Assembly: GCA_910588635.1 (NCBI GenBank)
Contig: CAJUPW010000010.1
Coordinates: 1 to 64,000 of the forward strand
Reading direction: 5' to 3'
Length of the DNA stretch: 64,000 nucleotides
From: an uncultured Oscillospiraceae bacterium
GTDB lineage: Bacteria; Bacillota; Clostridia; Oscillospirales; Oscillospiraceae
Shown here: piece by piece, positions 33,145 to 42,148 of the stretch
Layout: every line of letters begins with the position of its first letter
Numbering within the stretch: position 1 is the first letter of the stretch
Translations under genes and position numbers: made by a program
The notes under the pieces: generated by a model
The model's input: the letters and a program-made list of their open reading frames with translations, nothing else
Database searches by the model: none
What the model was told of the DNA's origin: nothing

Positions 33145-35010
33145 ATGAAAAAACTGCTTTCCTCGCTGCTGGCCCTGGTATTGGGCCTGTCCCTGGCCGT
33201 CCTGCCCGCCTCCGCTCTGGAGCTGGACCAGGCCCGGGAGCTGCTGGCCGTCCACTATGTGGACGGCGTCCCCCCGGAGGTGCTGGAGCTGCCCTCCCTG
33301 GACGCCATTCTGAAGGCTATCGACGATCCCTACACCTTCTACATGACCCCTGAGCAGTACGACGCTTTCGACCAGTCCGTCAACGGCCAGACGGTGGTGG
33401 GCATCGGCGCCACGGTGGAGACTGCCTACAACGGCGGCTACCGGGTCATGTCCGTGCTGCCCGACTCTCCCGCCCAGGAGGCGGGCATCCGGCCCGGCGA
33501 CATCATCACGGCGGCGGACGGCACAGCCATGTCCCCGGAGGTGGACCCCCGCATCCCCGTGTCCGGTCAGGAGGGCACTTCTGTGACCCTCACCATAAAC
33601 CGGAACGGCCAGACGCTGGAGCTCACCCTCACACGCCGCGCGGTTCCGATCCCCATCGTCACCTATGAGCAGCGGGACGGCGCTGGAGTGATCGACTGCA
33701 TCAGCTTTGGCTCCACCACCGCCAGCTCCGTCCAGGAGGCCATTCTGGCCATGGACGGCGACACCTCTGTCTGGATCATGGACCTGCGCTCCAACCCGGG
33801 GGGAGACAGCCGCTCCACCGCCGCCAGCGTCAGTCTGTTCACCGGCGGCGGCATCATGCTCTACTTCCGGGACGGCGCCGGGCACTACAACTACACCTAC
33901 ACCTTGCCCGACTTCCCCGACATGACGGACAAGCCGGTGATCGTCCTCACCAGCGAGCACTCGGCCAGCGGCTCCGAGCTTTTTGCCGGGGGCATCCGGA
34001 CCTATGACGCCGGCATCGCCCTGGGCCAGCGCACCTTCGGCAAGGGCACTGCCCAGATCGTCTTTGAGGAGCGCAACTGTCCCTACATGAAGAACGGCGA
34101 GGCCATGAAGATCACCGCCTACCGCTTCTTTGCCCCCGACGGGGCCACCAACCACGTCACCGGCGTGCTGCCCACCCTACTTATCTCCCCAGAGAACACG
34201 GATAAGGCGGCCATGCTGCTGACTCACCCCGAGCCCCGGCGGCTTGACGGCTATTGGAAGCTTGTTCTGTCCGGACAGACCTTCTACCTCAAGTCCTCCG
34301 ACGCCGGAGAGGAGGAAAACCAGGCCGCCTTCACCGAGCTGCTGGAGGCGCTGCCCCTGTCCGCCGCTCTGTACAAGGGTTCCGGGGCCGCGACGTGGAC
34401 CCTCGTCTCCCCCGAGCAGGCGGCCAGCGAGCTGGGCCTGAGCTTCACGCCCCGCACCTTTTCCGACACGGAGGACAGCCAGTTCGCCCGTGAAATTGAT
34501 ATCCTGGCCACCTATCGCATCCTGAAGGGCTTTGGGGACGGGACCTTCCGCCCCGGCGAGACCATCTCCCGGGCCCAGTTCTGCGCCATGACAGCCTCCG
34601 CCCTGGCCTTGCCCGCCTCCGCCGGAAAGCCGGGCAGATTCTCCGACGTGCCTGACAGCGCATGGTACGCCGGGGCAGTGAACGCCATGGCCAATATGGG
34701 CTTCGTCTCGGGCATCGGCGGGACCTTTCGCCCCGGACAGGCCATCACCTACCAGGAGATGGTGTCCATCCTCTCCCGGATAGCCGCCTGGGTCAGCATG
34801 GACGGCTATGATCTGGACGGACTGCTCCTTACGCCTGAGGAGGTGGAGAAGTACTCCGATTTCGCCTCCTGGGCCCAGGCCCCCGCCCGGAACCTGGACG
34901 AGCTGAACGTCCTGGCCGGCGATCTGGCCCCCACCGATCCCGGCACCCGGGAGATCGCCGCCGCCATGCTCTGCCGGCTGATGGAGCGTACTCACTTGAT
35001 TTGGAATTAA
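33145..35010 (+). CDS. S41-family C-terminal-processing protease with SLH domains
   Basis: 621 residues. A signal peptide is followed by a short N-terminal domain (DDPYTFYMTPEQYDAFDQSV), PDZ ~85-165 (LPDSPAQEAGIRPGDIITAA) and peptidase S41 ~170-345. Catalytic Ser lies in HSASGSELF (about residue 275) and Lys300 in TFGKGTAQ. A linker and two or three SLH-type repeats follow (~440-610: GFGDGTFRPGETISRAQF, GIGGTFRPGQAITYQEMVSI). The usual enzyme trims exported proteins; SLH repeats would hold it on the wall. ATG after AAAGGAG. Confidence 0.9.
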   Translation: MKKLLSSLLALVLGLSLAVLPASALELDQARELLAVHYVDGVPPEVLELPSLDAILKAIDDPYTFYMTPEQYDAFDQSVNGQTVVGIGATVETAYNGGYRVMSVLPDSPAQEAGIRPGDIITAADGTAMSPEVDPRIPVSGQEGTSVTLTINRNGQTLELTLTRRAVPIPIVTYEQRDGAGVIDCISFGSTTASSVQEAILAMDGDTSVWIMDLRSNPGGDSRSTAASVSLFTGGGIMLYFRDGAGHYNYTYTLPDFPDMTDKPVIVLTSEHSASGSELFAGGIRTYDAGIALGQRTFGKGTAQIVFEERNCPYMKNGEAMKITAYRFFAPDGATNHVTGVLPTLLISPENTDKAAMLLTHPEPRRLDGYWKLVLSGQTFYLKSSDAGEEENQAAFTELLEALPLSAALYKGSGAATWTLVSPEQAASELGLSFTPRTFSDTEDSQFAREIDILATYRILKGFGDGTFRPGETISRAQFCAMTASALALPASAGKPGRFSDVPDSAWYAGAVNAMANMGFVSGIGGTFRPGQAITYQEMVSILSRIAAWVSMDGYDLDGLLLTPEEVEKYSDFASWAQAPARNLDELNVLAGDLAPTDPGTREIAAAMLCRLMERTHLIWN

Positions 35011-35032
35011 ATTAGGAAAGGACCTGACAAAT

Positions 35033-36118
35033 TTGACCAAGATTGACATCATTTCCGGCTTTTTAGGCGCCGGCAAGACCACCCTTATCAAAAAGCTGCT
35101 GGACGAGAGCTTCAAGGGCGAGAAGATCGTCCTCATTGAGAACGAGTTCGGCGAGATCGGCATCGACGGCGGCTTTCTCAGGGACGCCGGAGTGGAGATC
35201 ACCGAGATGAACTCCGGCTGCATCTGCTGCTCCCTGGTGGGCGACTTCGGCGCCGCCCTGAAGCAGGTACTCTCCGATTACGCCCCCGACCGCATTGTCA
35301 TTGAGCCCTCCGGGGTGGGCAAGCTGTCCGACGTGGTAGCCGCCGTAGAGCGGGTCCACGCCGAGGCTCCCGACCTGCGCCTGAACAGCTTTGTCACCGT
35401 GGTGGACGCCGCCAAGGCCAAGGTCTATATGAAGAACTTCGGCGAGTTCTTCAACGACCAGGTGGAGCACGCCTGCGCCATCATCCTCTCCCGCACCCAG
35501 AAAATCGACCAGCATAAGCTGGACGGAGCCGTCACCCTCCTGCGGGAGCGCAACCCAAAGGCCGCAATCCTCACCACCCCCTGGGACCAGCTCACCGGGA
35601 CCCAGATTCTCTCCGCCATGGAGGGCGGCCACGATCTGGCCCACGACCTGATGGAGGAGATCGAGCACGAGCACCACGAGCATCACCACCATCACGACCA
35701 TGAGCACAACCATGACCATCATCATGAGCACGACCACGACCATGAGCATCACCATGAGCATCATCACGACCATGACCACGGCGACACCTGTACCGCCTGC
35801 TGCGGCCATGACCACCATCACCACGACCACGACGCCGACGAGGTGTTCACCTCATGGGGCCGGGAGACAACCCGGAAGTACAGCCGGGAAGAGCTTCAGG
35901 AGGCCCTGGCCGCTCTGGCCATGACCCAGGACTACGGCTATGTCCTCCGGGCCAAGGGGATGGTCCCCTGTGAGGACGGGACCGCCTGGCTCCACTTCGA
36001 TCTGACTCCCGAGGAGTTCGAGATTCGGGAGGGCTCCGCCGACTACACCGGCCGGCTGTGCGTCATCGGCTCCGAACTGAGGGAGGATCAGCTGGAAAAG
36101 CTGTTCCTGCTGGTGTAA
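35033..36118 (+). CDS. G3E (CobW/YjiA-type) metal GTPase with a histidine-rich insert
   Basis: 361 residues from a TTG start with AAAGGACC upstream. Walker A is GFLGAGKTTLI, and the metal motif CxCC is SGCICCSL (Cys63, 65, 66). ENEFGEIGID and the C-terminal CobW_C domain (GRLCVIGSELREDQLEKLF) complete the family. Residues ~198-265 are a run dense in His with Asp/Glu and a CTACC cluster, likely a zinc or nickel store. It acts as a metallochaperone; the metal is not decided by sequence. Operon with the next gene, 14 bases apart. Confidence 0.9.
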   Translation: MTKIDIISGFLGAGKTTLIKKLLDESFKGEKIVLIENEFGEIGIDGGFLRDAGVEITEMNSGCICCSLVGDFGAALKQVLSDYAPDRIVIEPSGVGKLSDVVAAVERVHAEAPDLRLNSFVTVVDAAKAKVYMKNFGEFFNDQVEHACAIILSRTQKIDQHKLDGAVTLLRERNPKAAILTTPWDQLTGTQILSAMEGGHDLAHDLMEEIEHEHHEHHHHHDHEHNHDHHHEHDHDHEHHHEHHHDHDHGDTCTACCGHDHHHHDHDADEVFTSWGRETTRKYSREELQEALAALAMTQDYGYVLRAKGMVPCEDGTAWLHFDLTPEEFEIREGSADYTGRLCVIGSELREDQLEKLFLLV

Positions 36119-36132
36119 TGAGGTGAACCGAC

Positions 36133-37080
36133 ATGCCCGATTCACGGATTCCACTGTATCTCATCACCGGCTTTCTGGACGCCGGCAAGACCACCTTGCT
36201 CAGCGATACGCTGAACATGGACTACTTCAACGACGGCCAGCGCACCGTCCTGCTCATGTGCGAGGACGGGGAGGAGGAGTACGACCAGGAATTTCTCTCC
36301 AAGCGCAACTGCCGCCTGATTCCCGTTGAGGATCAGGAGCAGCTTACCACTGAGTTTTTGAAGGAGATCGACCGCCGTTACCAGCCCGAGCGGGTGCTGC
36401 TTGAGTACAACGGCATGTGGCCCGGCCAGCTTCTGGCCGACCTGAAGCTGCCCCGGAACTGGGGACTGTATCAGGCCATCCACGTGGTGGACGGCTCCAC
36501 CTTTGAGATGTATCTGAAAAACATGCAGTCCATGTTTATTGACCTGGTATCCAACGCGGATATGGTGCTCTTCAACCGCTGCACCCCCGACATGCCCCTG
36601 TCCGGCTGGAAGCGGTCCGTCCGGGCGGTAAACCGGATGTGCGAGATTGTCTTTGAGGATGTCAAGGGGGAGGAGCTGGAGGTAGAGGATATCCTCCCCT
36701 ATTCCCTGGAGGCCCCTTGCATCGACCTGGAGGACGCCGACTACGGCATCTGGTATCTGGACATTCAGGAACACCCCGACCGCTATGTGGGCAAGACCAT
36801 CACCTACAAGGCACAGGCCATGACCGGGACGAAGCTGCCCCGCGGCACCTTCGTCCCCGGGCGCAACGCCATGACCTGCTGCGTGGAGGACATCCGCTTC
36901 TTCGGCTTTCTGTGCAAGTACGACAAGGCCCGCTCCCTGAAAAAGGGGGAGTGGATCACCGTCACCGCTGAGATCAAGTGGGAGCACGCCGACGTCTACG
37001 AGGACGAGGGGGTCGTTCTCTACGCCCAGAGCGTAGAGAGGGCGGAGCCCCCCGAGGACCCGCTGGTATACTTTCGATAA
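36133..37080 (+). CDS. CobW-like GTPase fused to a DUF1980/YcgQ-type C-terminal domain
   Basis: 315 residues. It starts with IPLYLITGFLDAGKTTLLSD (Walker A) but has only one Cys in place of the CxCC motif (LLMCEDGEEEYD), so metal binding differs from its neighbour. The C-terminal ~110 residues (VGKTITYKAQAM, FVPGRNAMTCCVEDIRFFGF, KKGEWITVTAEI) match, from memory, the TIGR03943/DUF1980 domain, normally attached to a membrane protein paired with a permease. Likely metal handling; target unknown. ATG after GAGGTG. Confidence 0.8.
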   Translation: MPDSRIPLYLITGFLDAGKTTLLSDTLNMDYFNDGQRTVLLMCEDGEEEYDQEFLSKRNCRLIPVEDQEQLTTEFLKEIDRRYQPERVLLEYNGMWPGQLLADLKLPRNWGLYQAIHVVDGSTFEMYLKNMQSMFIDLVSNADMVLFNRCTPDMPLSGWKRSVRAVNRMCEIVFEDVKGEELEVEDILPYSLEAPCIDLEDADYGIWYLDIQEHPDRYVGKTITYKAQAMTGTKLPRGTFVPGRNAMTCCVEDIRFFGFLCKYDKARSLKKGEWITVTAEIKWEHADVYEDEGVVLYAQSVERAEPPEDPLVYFR

Positions 37081-37229
37081 CAAGAGACAGCCCGCCAGTA
37101 CCACACTATCCCGACCAAAAGACCAAAAGACAAGCATTATGCACATTGCCACAATGCCGGCCACTACTCCCGCCCGCTCACATAACAATTTCATCTCCCT
37201 CCAGACCTGTTTTCTGGATATGGGATTTC

Positions 37230-37275
37230 CGCCTCCGGCGACAAAGATTGAGCCGGAGGCGATTTTCCGTTTTTT
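37230..37275 (+). terminator. Terminator of the G3E GTPase operon
   Basis: CGCCTCCGGC and GCCGGAGGCG pair over 10 bp, followed by ATTTTCCGTTTTTT. Confidence 0.75.
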
Positions 37276-37442
37276 GGCGTATTTAGCAGTTTACAGCACA
37301 GCTTCTGCGGCAAGAGGATCGGGCGGTTCTTTCATTTCAGCCTGACCTCCGCTTGGCCCCGGGCCGCAGCTCCCTTTTTACCCGCAATGAAAAACTGCCG
37401 ATCAGATGACCGATAATGTCCATCTGATCGACGCATAAATCC

Positions 37443-37477
37443 GGCGCTTGAAATTCAGCGCCCGTTTTCTTTTTTTC
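37443..37477 (+). terminator. Second plus-strand terminator
   Basis: GGCGCT and AGCGCC pair with possible inner pairing, followed by a T-rich run. No gene directly upstream is known. Confidence 0.5.
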
Positions 37478-37491
37478 CTTACGTCCTCTTG

Positions 37492-37716
37492 TTACCACTC
37501 CCGCTGGATATCCTTTTCATCAATCTGATATGAGGAAAGAAACTCCGCAAGGTCATCGCTGTCCCGAATCAACATCAGCTCCCGAAATTTTCCGCTGACA
37601 GGGTCTTTGAAACCCGCCACCTGTTCGCCGGTGCAGATGCTGGAGCGGATGACAGGTACTTTCCCGGCTATGTCGCAAGGAATGGGGGGTTGCCGTTTCT
37701 TTCTCCCAAACATCAT
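37492..37716 (-). CDS. 74-residue conserved small protein downstream of LMW phosphatase
   Basis: Starts MMFGRKKRQPPIPCDIAGKV and contains VIRSSICTGEQVAGFKD and MLIRDSDDLAEFLSSYQI. ATG overlaps the phosphatase stop (ATGA type), with GGAGG upstream, so it is co-translated. Similar small proteins are, I believe, often mislabelled aspartate dehydrogenase in clostridial genomes; nothing here supports an enzyme of that kind. Confidence 0.7.
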   Translation of the reverse strand: MMFGRKKRQPPIPCDIAGKVPVIRSSICTGEQVAGFKDPVSGKFRELMLIRDSDDLAEFLSSYQIDEKDIQREW

Positions 37717-38183
37717 GAATCCTCCCCAGTCTTTACACGCTCCAACAGTCCCCGACACCCCGCCAGTACATCCTGCCAGGTGGTCTCGAAATCACCGGTG
37801 TACCAGGGATCCGCCACATCCTCGCCGGGCCTGCCGGCGTACTTCAGCATGGCGTGGATTTTGCCGTACGGGTCCCCGCCACAGATGCGGCACATATTCC
37901 GCAGGTTGGCCTTGTCCATTCCAATCAGGAGATCGAAACGGCCGTAGTCGCTGTCCCGGAGCTGCTGGGCCGTTTTGCCAGCGCAGCCGATCCCATGCTC
38001 GGCCAGCTTGCGGCGGACAGGAGGATAAACAGGGTTACCGATCTCCTCGGTACTGGTAGCGGCGGATTCGATATAAAACTGATCCTCCACCCCAGCTTTG
38101 CTCACCAGATCCTTCATTACGAACTCGGCCATTGGGCTGCGGCATATGTTGCCGTGGCAAACGAAAAGTATTCTTATCATCAT
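37713..38183 (-). CDS. Low-molecular-weight protein-tyrosine phosphatase
   Basis: 156 residues from ATG 38183 (MMIRILFVCHGNICRSPMAE). The catalytic loop VCHGNICRS matches V-C-x5-R-S and the general acid is in DPWYTGDFETTW. GGAG lies 7 bases upstream; an open frame continues upstream but without a start signal. Possible roles are protein-tyrosine or arginine dephosphorylation. Confidence 0.93.
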   Translation of the reverse strand: MMIRILFVCHGNICRSPMAEFVMKDLVSKAGVEDQFYIESAATSTEEIGNPVYPPVRRKLAEHGIGCAGKTAQQLRDSDYGRFDLLIGMDKANLRNMCRICGGDPYGKIHAMLKYAGRPGEDVADPWYTGDFETTWQDVLAGCRGLLERVKTGEDS

Positions 38184-38390
38184 TTGTTTGCTCCGTATTG
38201 ATTGTCTTTTTTTCAGTATAGCACACCTCATCCCGAAAGTCGAGGACGATTTCCAAATGTGCCCCGGATGCAATTTTCGCCGGAGCTCCCTTCGACCAAC
38301 CGAACCGAGAGCGGAGCGAATGCACCATTCTCGTTCCTGAAGTGTCATATCTGCTTTCACTTTCTTCCGTTCCGCTTCATCCTTCTTCTC

Positions 38391-38419
38391 TTGCAAACGA
38401 TCAGTTCAGTTGATATAAT
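38391..38419 (+). promoter_or_regulatory. Promoter of the LysR gene
   Basis: TTGCAA (38391-38396), a 17-base spacer and an extended -10 TGATATAAT (TATAAT 38414-38419). Confidence 0.75.
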
Positions 38420-38465
38420 GATTTGCAGCCTGGAGGATTTTTGACAGATACTGCGAGGTAGTACC

Positions 38466-39416
38466 ATGAAAATGCACTATTGGAGAATTTTCGTCGCCGT
38501 TTGTGAAAGCGGCAGTGTCTCGGCGGCAGCCCGTAAGCTCTTTGTAACACAACCCACCGTCAGCCGTGTCATCATGGAAATTGAACGGCATTATGGCCTG
38601 CGGCTGTTTGAACGAATCAATAACCATCTCATTTTAACCTCGGACGGACTTGCTATTTTAGGCTATGCCAGAGAACTCCTTCTCCACTGCGAACAGATGG
38701 AGACCGCAATTATGGGGCTGAGCAACCGGCACCGGCTCCGCGTTGGGCTGAGCCCCACATTTTCCCACTCCATCATCATGGATATCTTGAAAAAGTTCCA
38801 GATTCAATACCCCGATGTAGAGGTTACCCTTTGCGTCGATCAGGCCTCCTATCTGATCGAGCGGATGACGGCGGGTGAGTTTGACATCGTCGTTTCCCAT
38901 CGTATGCAGGAATCGAAGAGTTTTTTGATCCAAGAAATACCGGGGGATGAACATTTCTTTTTTGCAAAACGGAAAAATATTTCTCCAGATAAACAAATTC
39001 TCTCTTTTGATGAGCTGAAAAAAAAGAAGCTCTGTTTAAAAATTAAGGGACATGTCTCAAGGGACATGCTGGATTCCCTGACTCAGGAGCGGTATGGGCT
39101 CTTATTTTCACCTGTTTTGGAGAGTGTGGACGCACGGGCGGTTGTCGGCTTTGTTTTGAATATAAAAAATAGTGTGGGTATGCTCCCCTATTGGGAGTTG
39201 CACGAATATTTAGTCAAGGACCTTATCTCCATTATTCAAGTAAGAGAGTTTAAAAGCACCAGAAATTTTTGCGTGATTTCCAGAAAAAGAAAGACCGCGC
39301 CAGGTGAAAAGATGTTCGTCTCGCTTGTGCAATCAGTCCTTCAGGATTACAAGGTCTATATGGAGAAACAACTGCAGGCCATCGGATACCCGTATGTACC
39401 GGATACTGAGCCTTAG
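38466..39416 (+). CDS. LysR-family transcriptional regulator
   Basis: 316 residues. The N-terminal winged helix is SGSVSAAARKLFVTQPTVSR with VIMEIERHYGLRLFER. A two-lobed effector domain follows (HRLRVGLSPTFSHSIIMDIL, FDIVVSHRMQESKSFL). It lies upstream of and in the same direction as a ten-gene uptake and catabolic operon whose promoter region has a LysR-type palindrome, so it is the likely regulator. A terminator separates the two. Confidence 0.93.
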   Translation: MKMHYWRIFVAVCESGSVSAAARKLFVTQPTVSRVIMEIERHYGLRLFERINNHLILTSDGLAILGYARELLLHCEQMETAIMGLSNRHRLRVGLSPTFSHSIIMDILKKFQIQYPDVEVTLCVDQASYLIERMTAGEFDIVVSHRMQESKSFLIQEIPGDEHFFFAKRKNISPDKQILSFDELKKKKLCLKIKGHVSRDMLDSLTQERYGLLFSPVLESVDARAVVGFVLNIKNSVGMLPYWELHEYLVKDLISIIQVREFKSTRNFCVISRKRKTAPGEKMFVSLVQSVLQDYKVYMEKQLQAIGYPYVPDTEP

Positions 39417-39489
39417 GCAAGCGCTGATTCAATCCAAGTGTACAGATTTGCGCCGGATATTTTTGCCGGCAAGTGATTTTTACCAAAAA

Positions 39490-39534
39490 CCACCCTAAAT
39501 GGGAGCTTTACGCCCTCATTTAGGGTGGTTTTTT
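39490..39534. terminator. Terminator after the LysR gene
   Basis: CCACCCTAAATG (39490-39501) pairs with CATTTAGGGTGG (39517-39528), followed by TTTTTT; the opposite strand also has a T-run. Confidence 0.88.
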
Positions 39535-39570
39535 CGGTTATTTCTGAGCATATCACATATTCTTCCGTCA

Positions 39571-39593
39571 AACCATAAAAAAATCGTATGGTT
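39571..39593 (+). promoter_or_regulatory. Predicted LysR binding site before the C45/ABC operon
   Basis: AACCATA (39571-39577) and TATGGTT (39587-39593) form a perfect 7-bp inverted repeat with 9-base spacing and contain the classic T-N11-A pattern (T39576, A39588). The site is about 42 bases upstream of the -10 TATAAT at 39635-39640, the usual place for a LysR recognition site. Confidence 0.7.
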
Positions 39594-39634
39594 TTATATC
39601 AAAAATAGAAAAGTACTATGATATTTTGAATAAA

Positions 39635-39640
39635 TATAAT
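39635..39640 (+). promoter_or_regulatory. -10 element of the C45/ABC operon promoter
   Basis: TATAAT with no recognisable -35, as expected for a promoter that depends on a LysR activator. The leader would be about 75 bases. Confidence 0.55.
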
Positions 39641-39723
39641 TGAAAAAATGCTCAATATCAGTAAAATATGACTATACAAATATAGAATCCCTGATTACAG
39701 AAATTGAATGGAGATGTGTCAAG

Positions 39724-40806
39724 ATGAAAATAGCCTGTATCGGCTCGTATTATGACCAGGGCTTTTCCCATGGGCGCGCCGCAAAGAAACTGATCGGAGA
39801 AAACCTGGCTTTAATACACCAGATTTTGAGTGAAAAGAAATCCGATTTGGAGTTGTATACCAGTTTTGTGAGCAAGCACTTTAAAAATGTATTTAACCTG
39901 GAGCCCTATCTGGAGGAAGAACTGCGGGGAATTGCGGATGGCTCCGGATATTCCTTCTGGGACATCATGATGCTGAACGCAAACTTTTATTTTTTCGCTG
40001 ATAAGATTGTCGCGGCTCCCGAGGAATGCAGTGTAATCATTGCCGGCCCCCAGGCCACGCTGGACCGCAAGACCTACTTTATAAAAAACAGAGACATGCA
40101 CTATCCGTTCCAAACCGTCATTTTGGAGCGCAGGTTTGAGGATGGCGTGCGGATATCAGAGGTTGATCTGGCTGGTATTGTTACCTTTCCCGGCAGCGCT
40201 TTCAATCATTACGGCCTGGGTGTTTCCACAACCGGAGTCTGGTCGCCCAACATTCCGCTGGATTTCGGCCTGATCGGAAATCTGCCCTACTCCTTCTCCC
40301 CCCACACCTTTGTGCGAAATTTCAAAACGGTGGATGAGGTCCTGGCATTTTTAGAGGGCAAGTACCCCTACAAAATATCCCGCTCCAATCTGTTCTTAAT
40401 TGACCCGACAAAAGCGGTGCGTGTCGAAACCACAGATAAAGGTTTTCGCGTTTGTGAGTGGAAAAACGATCTGTTGGTGGGTACCAACCACTTCCATCAT
40501 CCGGATTTTCTCCCCTATAACCCAGACCGCGCCCACTATCAGTCCACATACCAGCGTTACGACCGTGCGATGGAGATGCTTGAAGAAAACTACGGCAGGC
40601 TCCGCTTCCAGGATATGCTTGAGATTGCGTCCGACCACATGCACGGCGAAAACTGTCTGTGCCGTCACGGTGAAAACGGCGGAGGCATCACCATTTGCTC
40701 CACCATCACCTGCCTGGAGGATCAAAAGAGCTGGACCGCTGTCAGAAATCCCTGTGAAGCCCTTATCCCGTCCCATATTGATTGTTTGAAAAAGGAGTCA
40801 CAATAA
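39724..40806 (+). CDS. Peptidase C45-family (acyl-CoA:6-APA acyltransferase-like) hydrolase
   Basis: 360 residues from ATG 39724 (MKIACIGSYYDQGFSHG), with GGAG upstream. Ntn-hydrolase of the isopenicillin-N acyltransferase family. The nucleophile is probably Cys102 (APEECSVIIAG), followed by the typical KNRDMHYPF, and it would be freed by self-cleavage. Near the C-terminus are DHMHGENCLCRH and SSTITCLED-like motifs. Family members hydrolyse or transfer acyl groups on amino-group substrates. First gene of the operon; its stop codon touches the next ATG. Confidence 0.85.
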   Translation: MKIACIGSYYDQGFSHGRAAKKLIGENLALIHQILSEKKSDLELYTSFVSKHFKNVFNLEPYLEEELRGIADGSGYSFWDIMMLNANFYFFADKIVAAPEECSVIIAGPQATLDRKTYFIKNRDMHYPFQTVILERRFEDGVRISEVDLAGIVTFPGSAFNHYGLGVSTTGVWSPNIPLDFGLIGNLPYSFSPHTFVRNFKTVDEVLAFLEGKYPYKISRSNLFLIDPTKAVRVETTDKGFRVCEWKNDLLVGTNHFHHPDFLPYNPDRAHYQSTYQRYDRAMEMLEENYGRLRFQDMLEIASDHMHGENCLCRHGENGGGITICSTITCLEDQKSWTAVRNPCEALIPSHIDCLKKESQ

Positions 40807-42090
40807 ATGAAACTCTCAACAGAAGACTGCCAGGCCTATCTTCATGTGCTAAAGGAAGAACTCATCCCTGCCATGGGGTGTACCGAGCCTATCGCAATTG
40901 CCTTTGCAGCGGCGCGGGCCCAGGAGCTGCTGGGGGAACCGGCGTCCTCTGCCCATGTAGAGGCCAGCGGAAACATGATTAAGAATGTAAAAAGTGTCAT
41001 TGTCCCCAACACGGACGGTATGAAAGGGATCGAGGCGGCATGTATTGCCGGCATGGTCGCTGGAGATGCAGGAAAAAAATTACAGGTCATCTCCCGTGTC
41101 ACAGACCAGCAAAAGAGGGAAATCAAGAGGCTGTCTGAAAATCCCGGTTTCTGCACAGTCTCCCTCTCCCCCTCCGACATCCCTCTGTATCTCGCGGTCA
41201 CACTGACAAGCGATCATCATACGGCCTGCGTCGTAATCGCACAGTCCCATCTGAATATTATTCAGGAGGTGCTGGACGGCAATATATTGAAACAAGCCCA
41301 ACCGGAACCGGCAGACAGTACAACAGGGGGAAATGCCTTTGACTTTATGCGTGTGGAGGGTATTTACGAGTATGCCCAAACAGTCAATCCGGAAGAAGTG
41401 CGAGACCTGATTGAACCTCAGCTCTCATACAATCTGGCCATTGCCGAGGAGGGGCTTGCCCATGATTGGGGGGCGAACATTGGCAAAGTGCTCTTAAAGC
41501 AGGACCCTCACAACGTCCGACAGCGTGCGAAAGCATATGCCGCAGCCGGAAGCGATGCCCGCATGAGCGGCTGCGAGCTCCCTGTGGTCATCAATTCCGG
41601 TTCCGGAAATCAGGGGATTACGGTCTCTATGCCGATCTATATCTATGCGCGGGAGTGGAACGTGCCGGAAACAAAGCTTTACCGCGCACTGGTATTGGCA
41701 AATCTACTGGGCATCTATCAAAAGAAAAATATCGGCCGCCTGTCCGCCTACTGCGGCGCAGTCAGTGCAGGCTGCGCCGCCGCCGCCGGGATCGGCTATA
41801 TGGACGGCGGAGACCTGGATGCCGTTTCCCACATTTTAGTCAACGGTCTGGCCATCGCCTCCGGCGTCATCTGCGATGGCGCCAAGCCCTCCTGCGCCGG
41901 AAAAATTGCGATCGCGGTAGAGACCGGCCTGCTGGCCTGGGAAATGTATCGGGAGCGCCAGCAGTTCTATGGCGGGGACGGAATCGTACAAAAGGGCGTA
42001 GAGTCTACCATCGTAAACATCGGGCGATTGGGCAGACAGGGAATGCGGCATACAGATATCGAAATTTTGAACATGATGATTGGAAAATAA
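40807..42090 (+). CDS. L-cysteine desulfidase-like / serine dehydratase alpha-like protein (UPF0597, CdsB/YhaM type)
   Basis: 427 residues. ELIPAMGCTEPIAIAFAAAR at the N-terminus is the family signature. Other conserved cysteines (SAYCGAVSAGCAAAAG and VICDGAKPSCAGKIA) are likely [4Fe-4S] ligands. Characterised members split cysteine into pyruvate, ammonia and sulfide; others may act on serine or related beta-substituted amino acids. ATG immediately follows the C45 stop, with AAAGGAG in its end. Confidence 0.87.
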   Translation: MKLSTEDCQAYLHVLKEELIPAMGCTEPIAIAFAAARAQELLGEPASSAHVEASGNMIKNVKSVIVPNTDGMKGIEAACIAGMVAGDAGKKLQVISRVTDQQKREIKRLSENPGFCTVSLSPSDIPLYLAVTLTSDHHTACVVIAQSHLNIIQEVLDGNILKQAQPEPADSTTGGNAFDFMRVEGIYEYAQTVNPEEVRDLIEPQLSYNLAIAEEGLAHDWGANIGKVLLKQDPHNVRQRAKAYAAAGSDARMSGCELPVVINSGSGNQGITVSMPIYIYAREWNVPETKLYRALVLANLLGIYQKKNIGRLSAYCGAVSAGCAAAAGIGYMDGGDLDAVSHILVNGLAIASGVICDGAKPSCAGKIAIAVETGLLAWEMYRERQQFYGGDGIVQKGVESTIVNIGRLGRQGMRHTDIEILNMMIGK

Positions 42091-42148
42091 CCTTGTTCCC
42101 CAGGTAAAAGAGCGCTTTTACCATAAAATATGAAAGGAGTTGGAGCAA

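Larger units (their letters stand above)
37081..37491. other. Intergenic region with three inverted repeats and no gene
   Basis: About 410 bases without a supported gene. It holds a terminator-like hairpin (37230-37239 with 37252-37261, then a T-rich run), a perfect 10-bp hairpin (37399-37408 with 37421-37430) and a third hairpin (37443-37448 with 37457-37462) followed by CGTTTTCTTTTTTT. All the T-runs fit plus-strand transcription. The first may end the G3E operon; the other two could belong to a small RNA or be spare terminators. Confidence 0.55.

Noticed and set aside
35660..35850. Repetitive CAT/GAC-rich DNA resembling a tandem repeat
   Set aside because: It is the His/Asp/Glu-rich insert of a G3E GTPase and is explained by coding.
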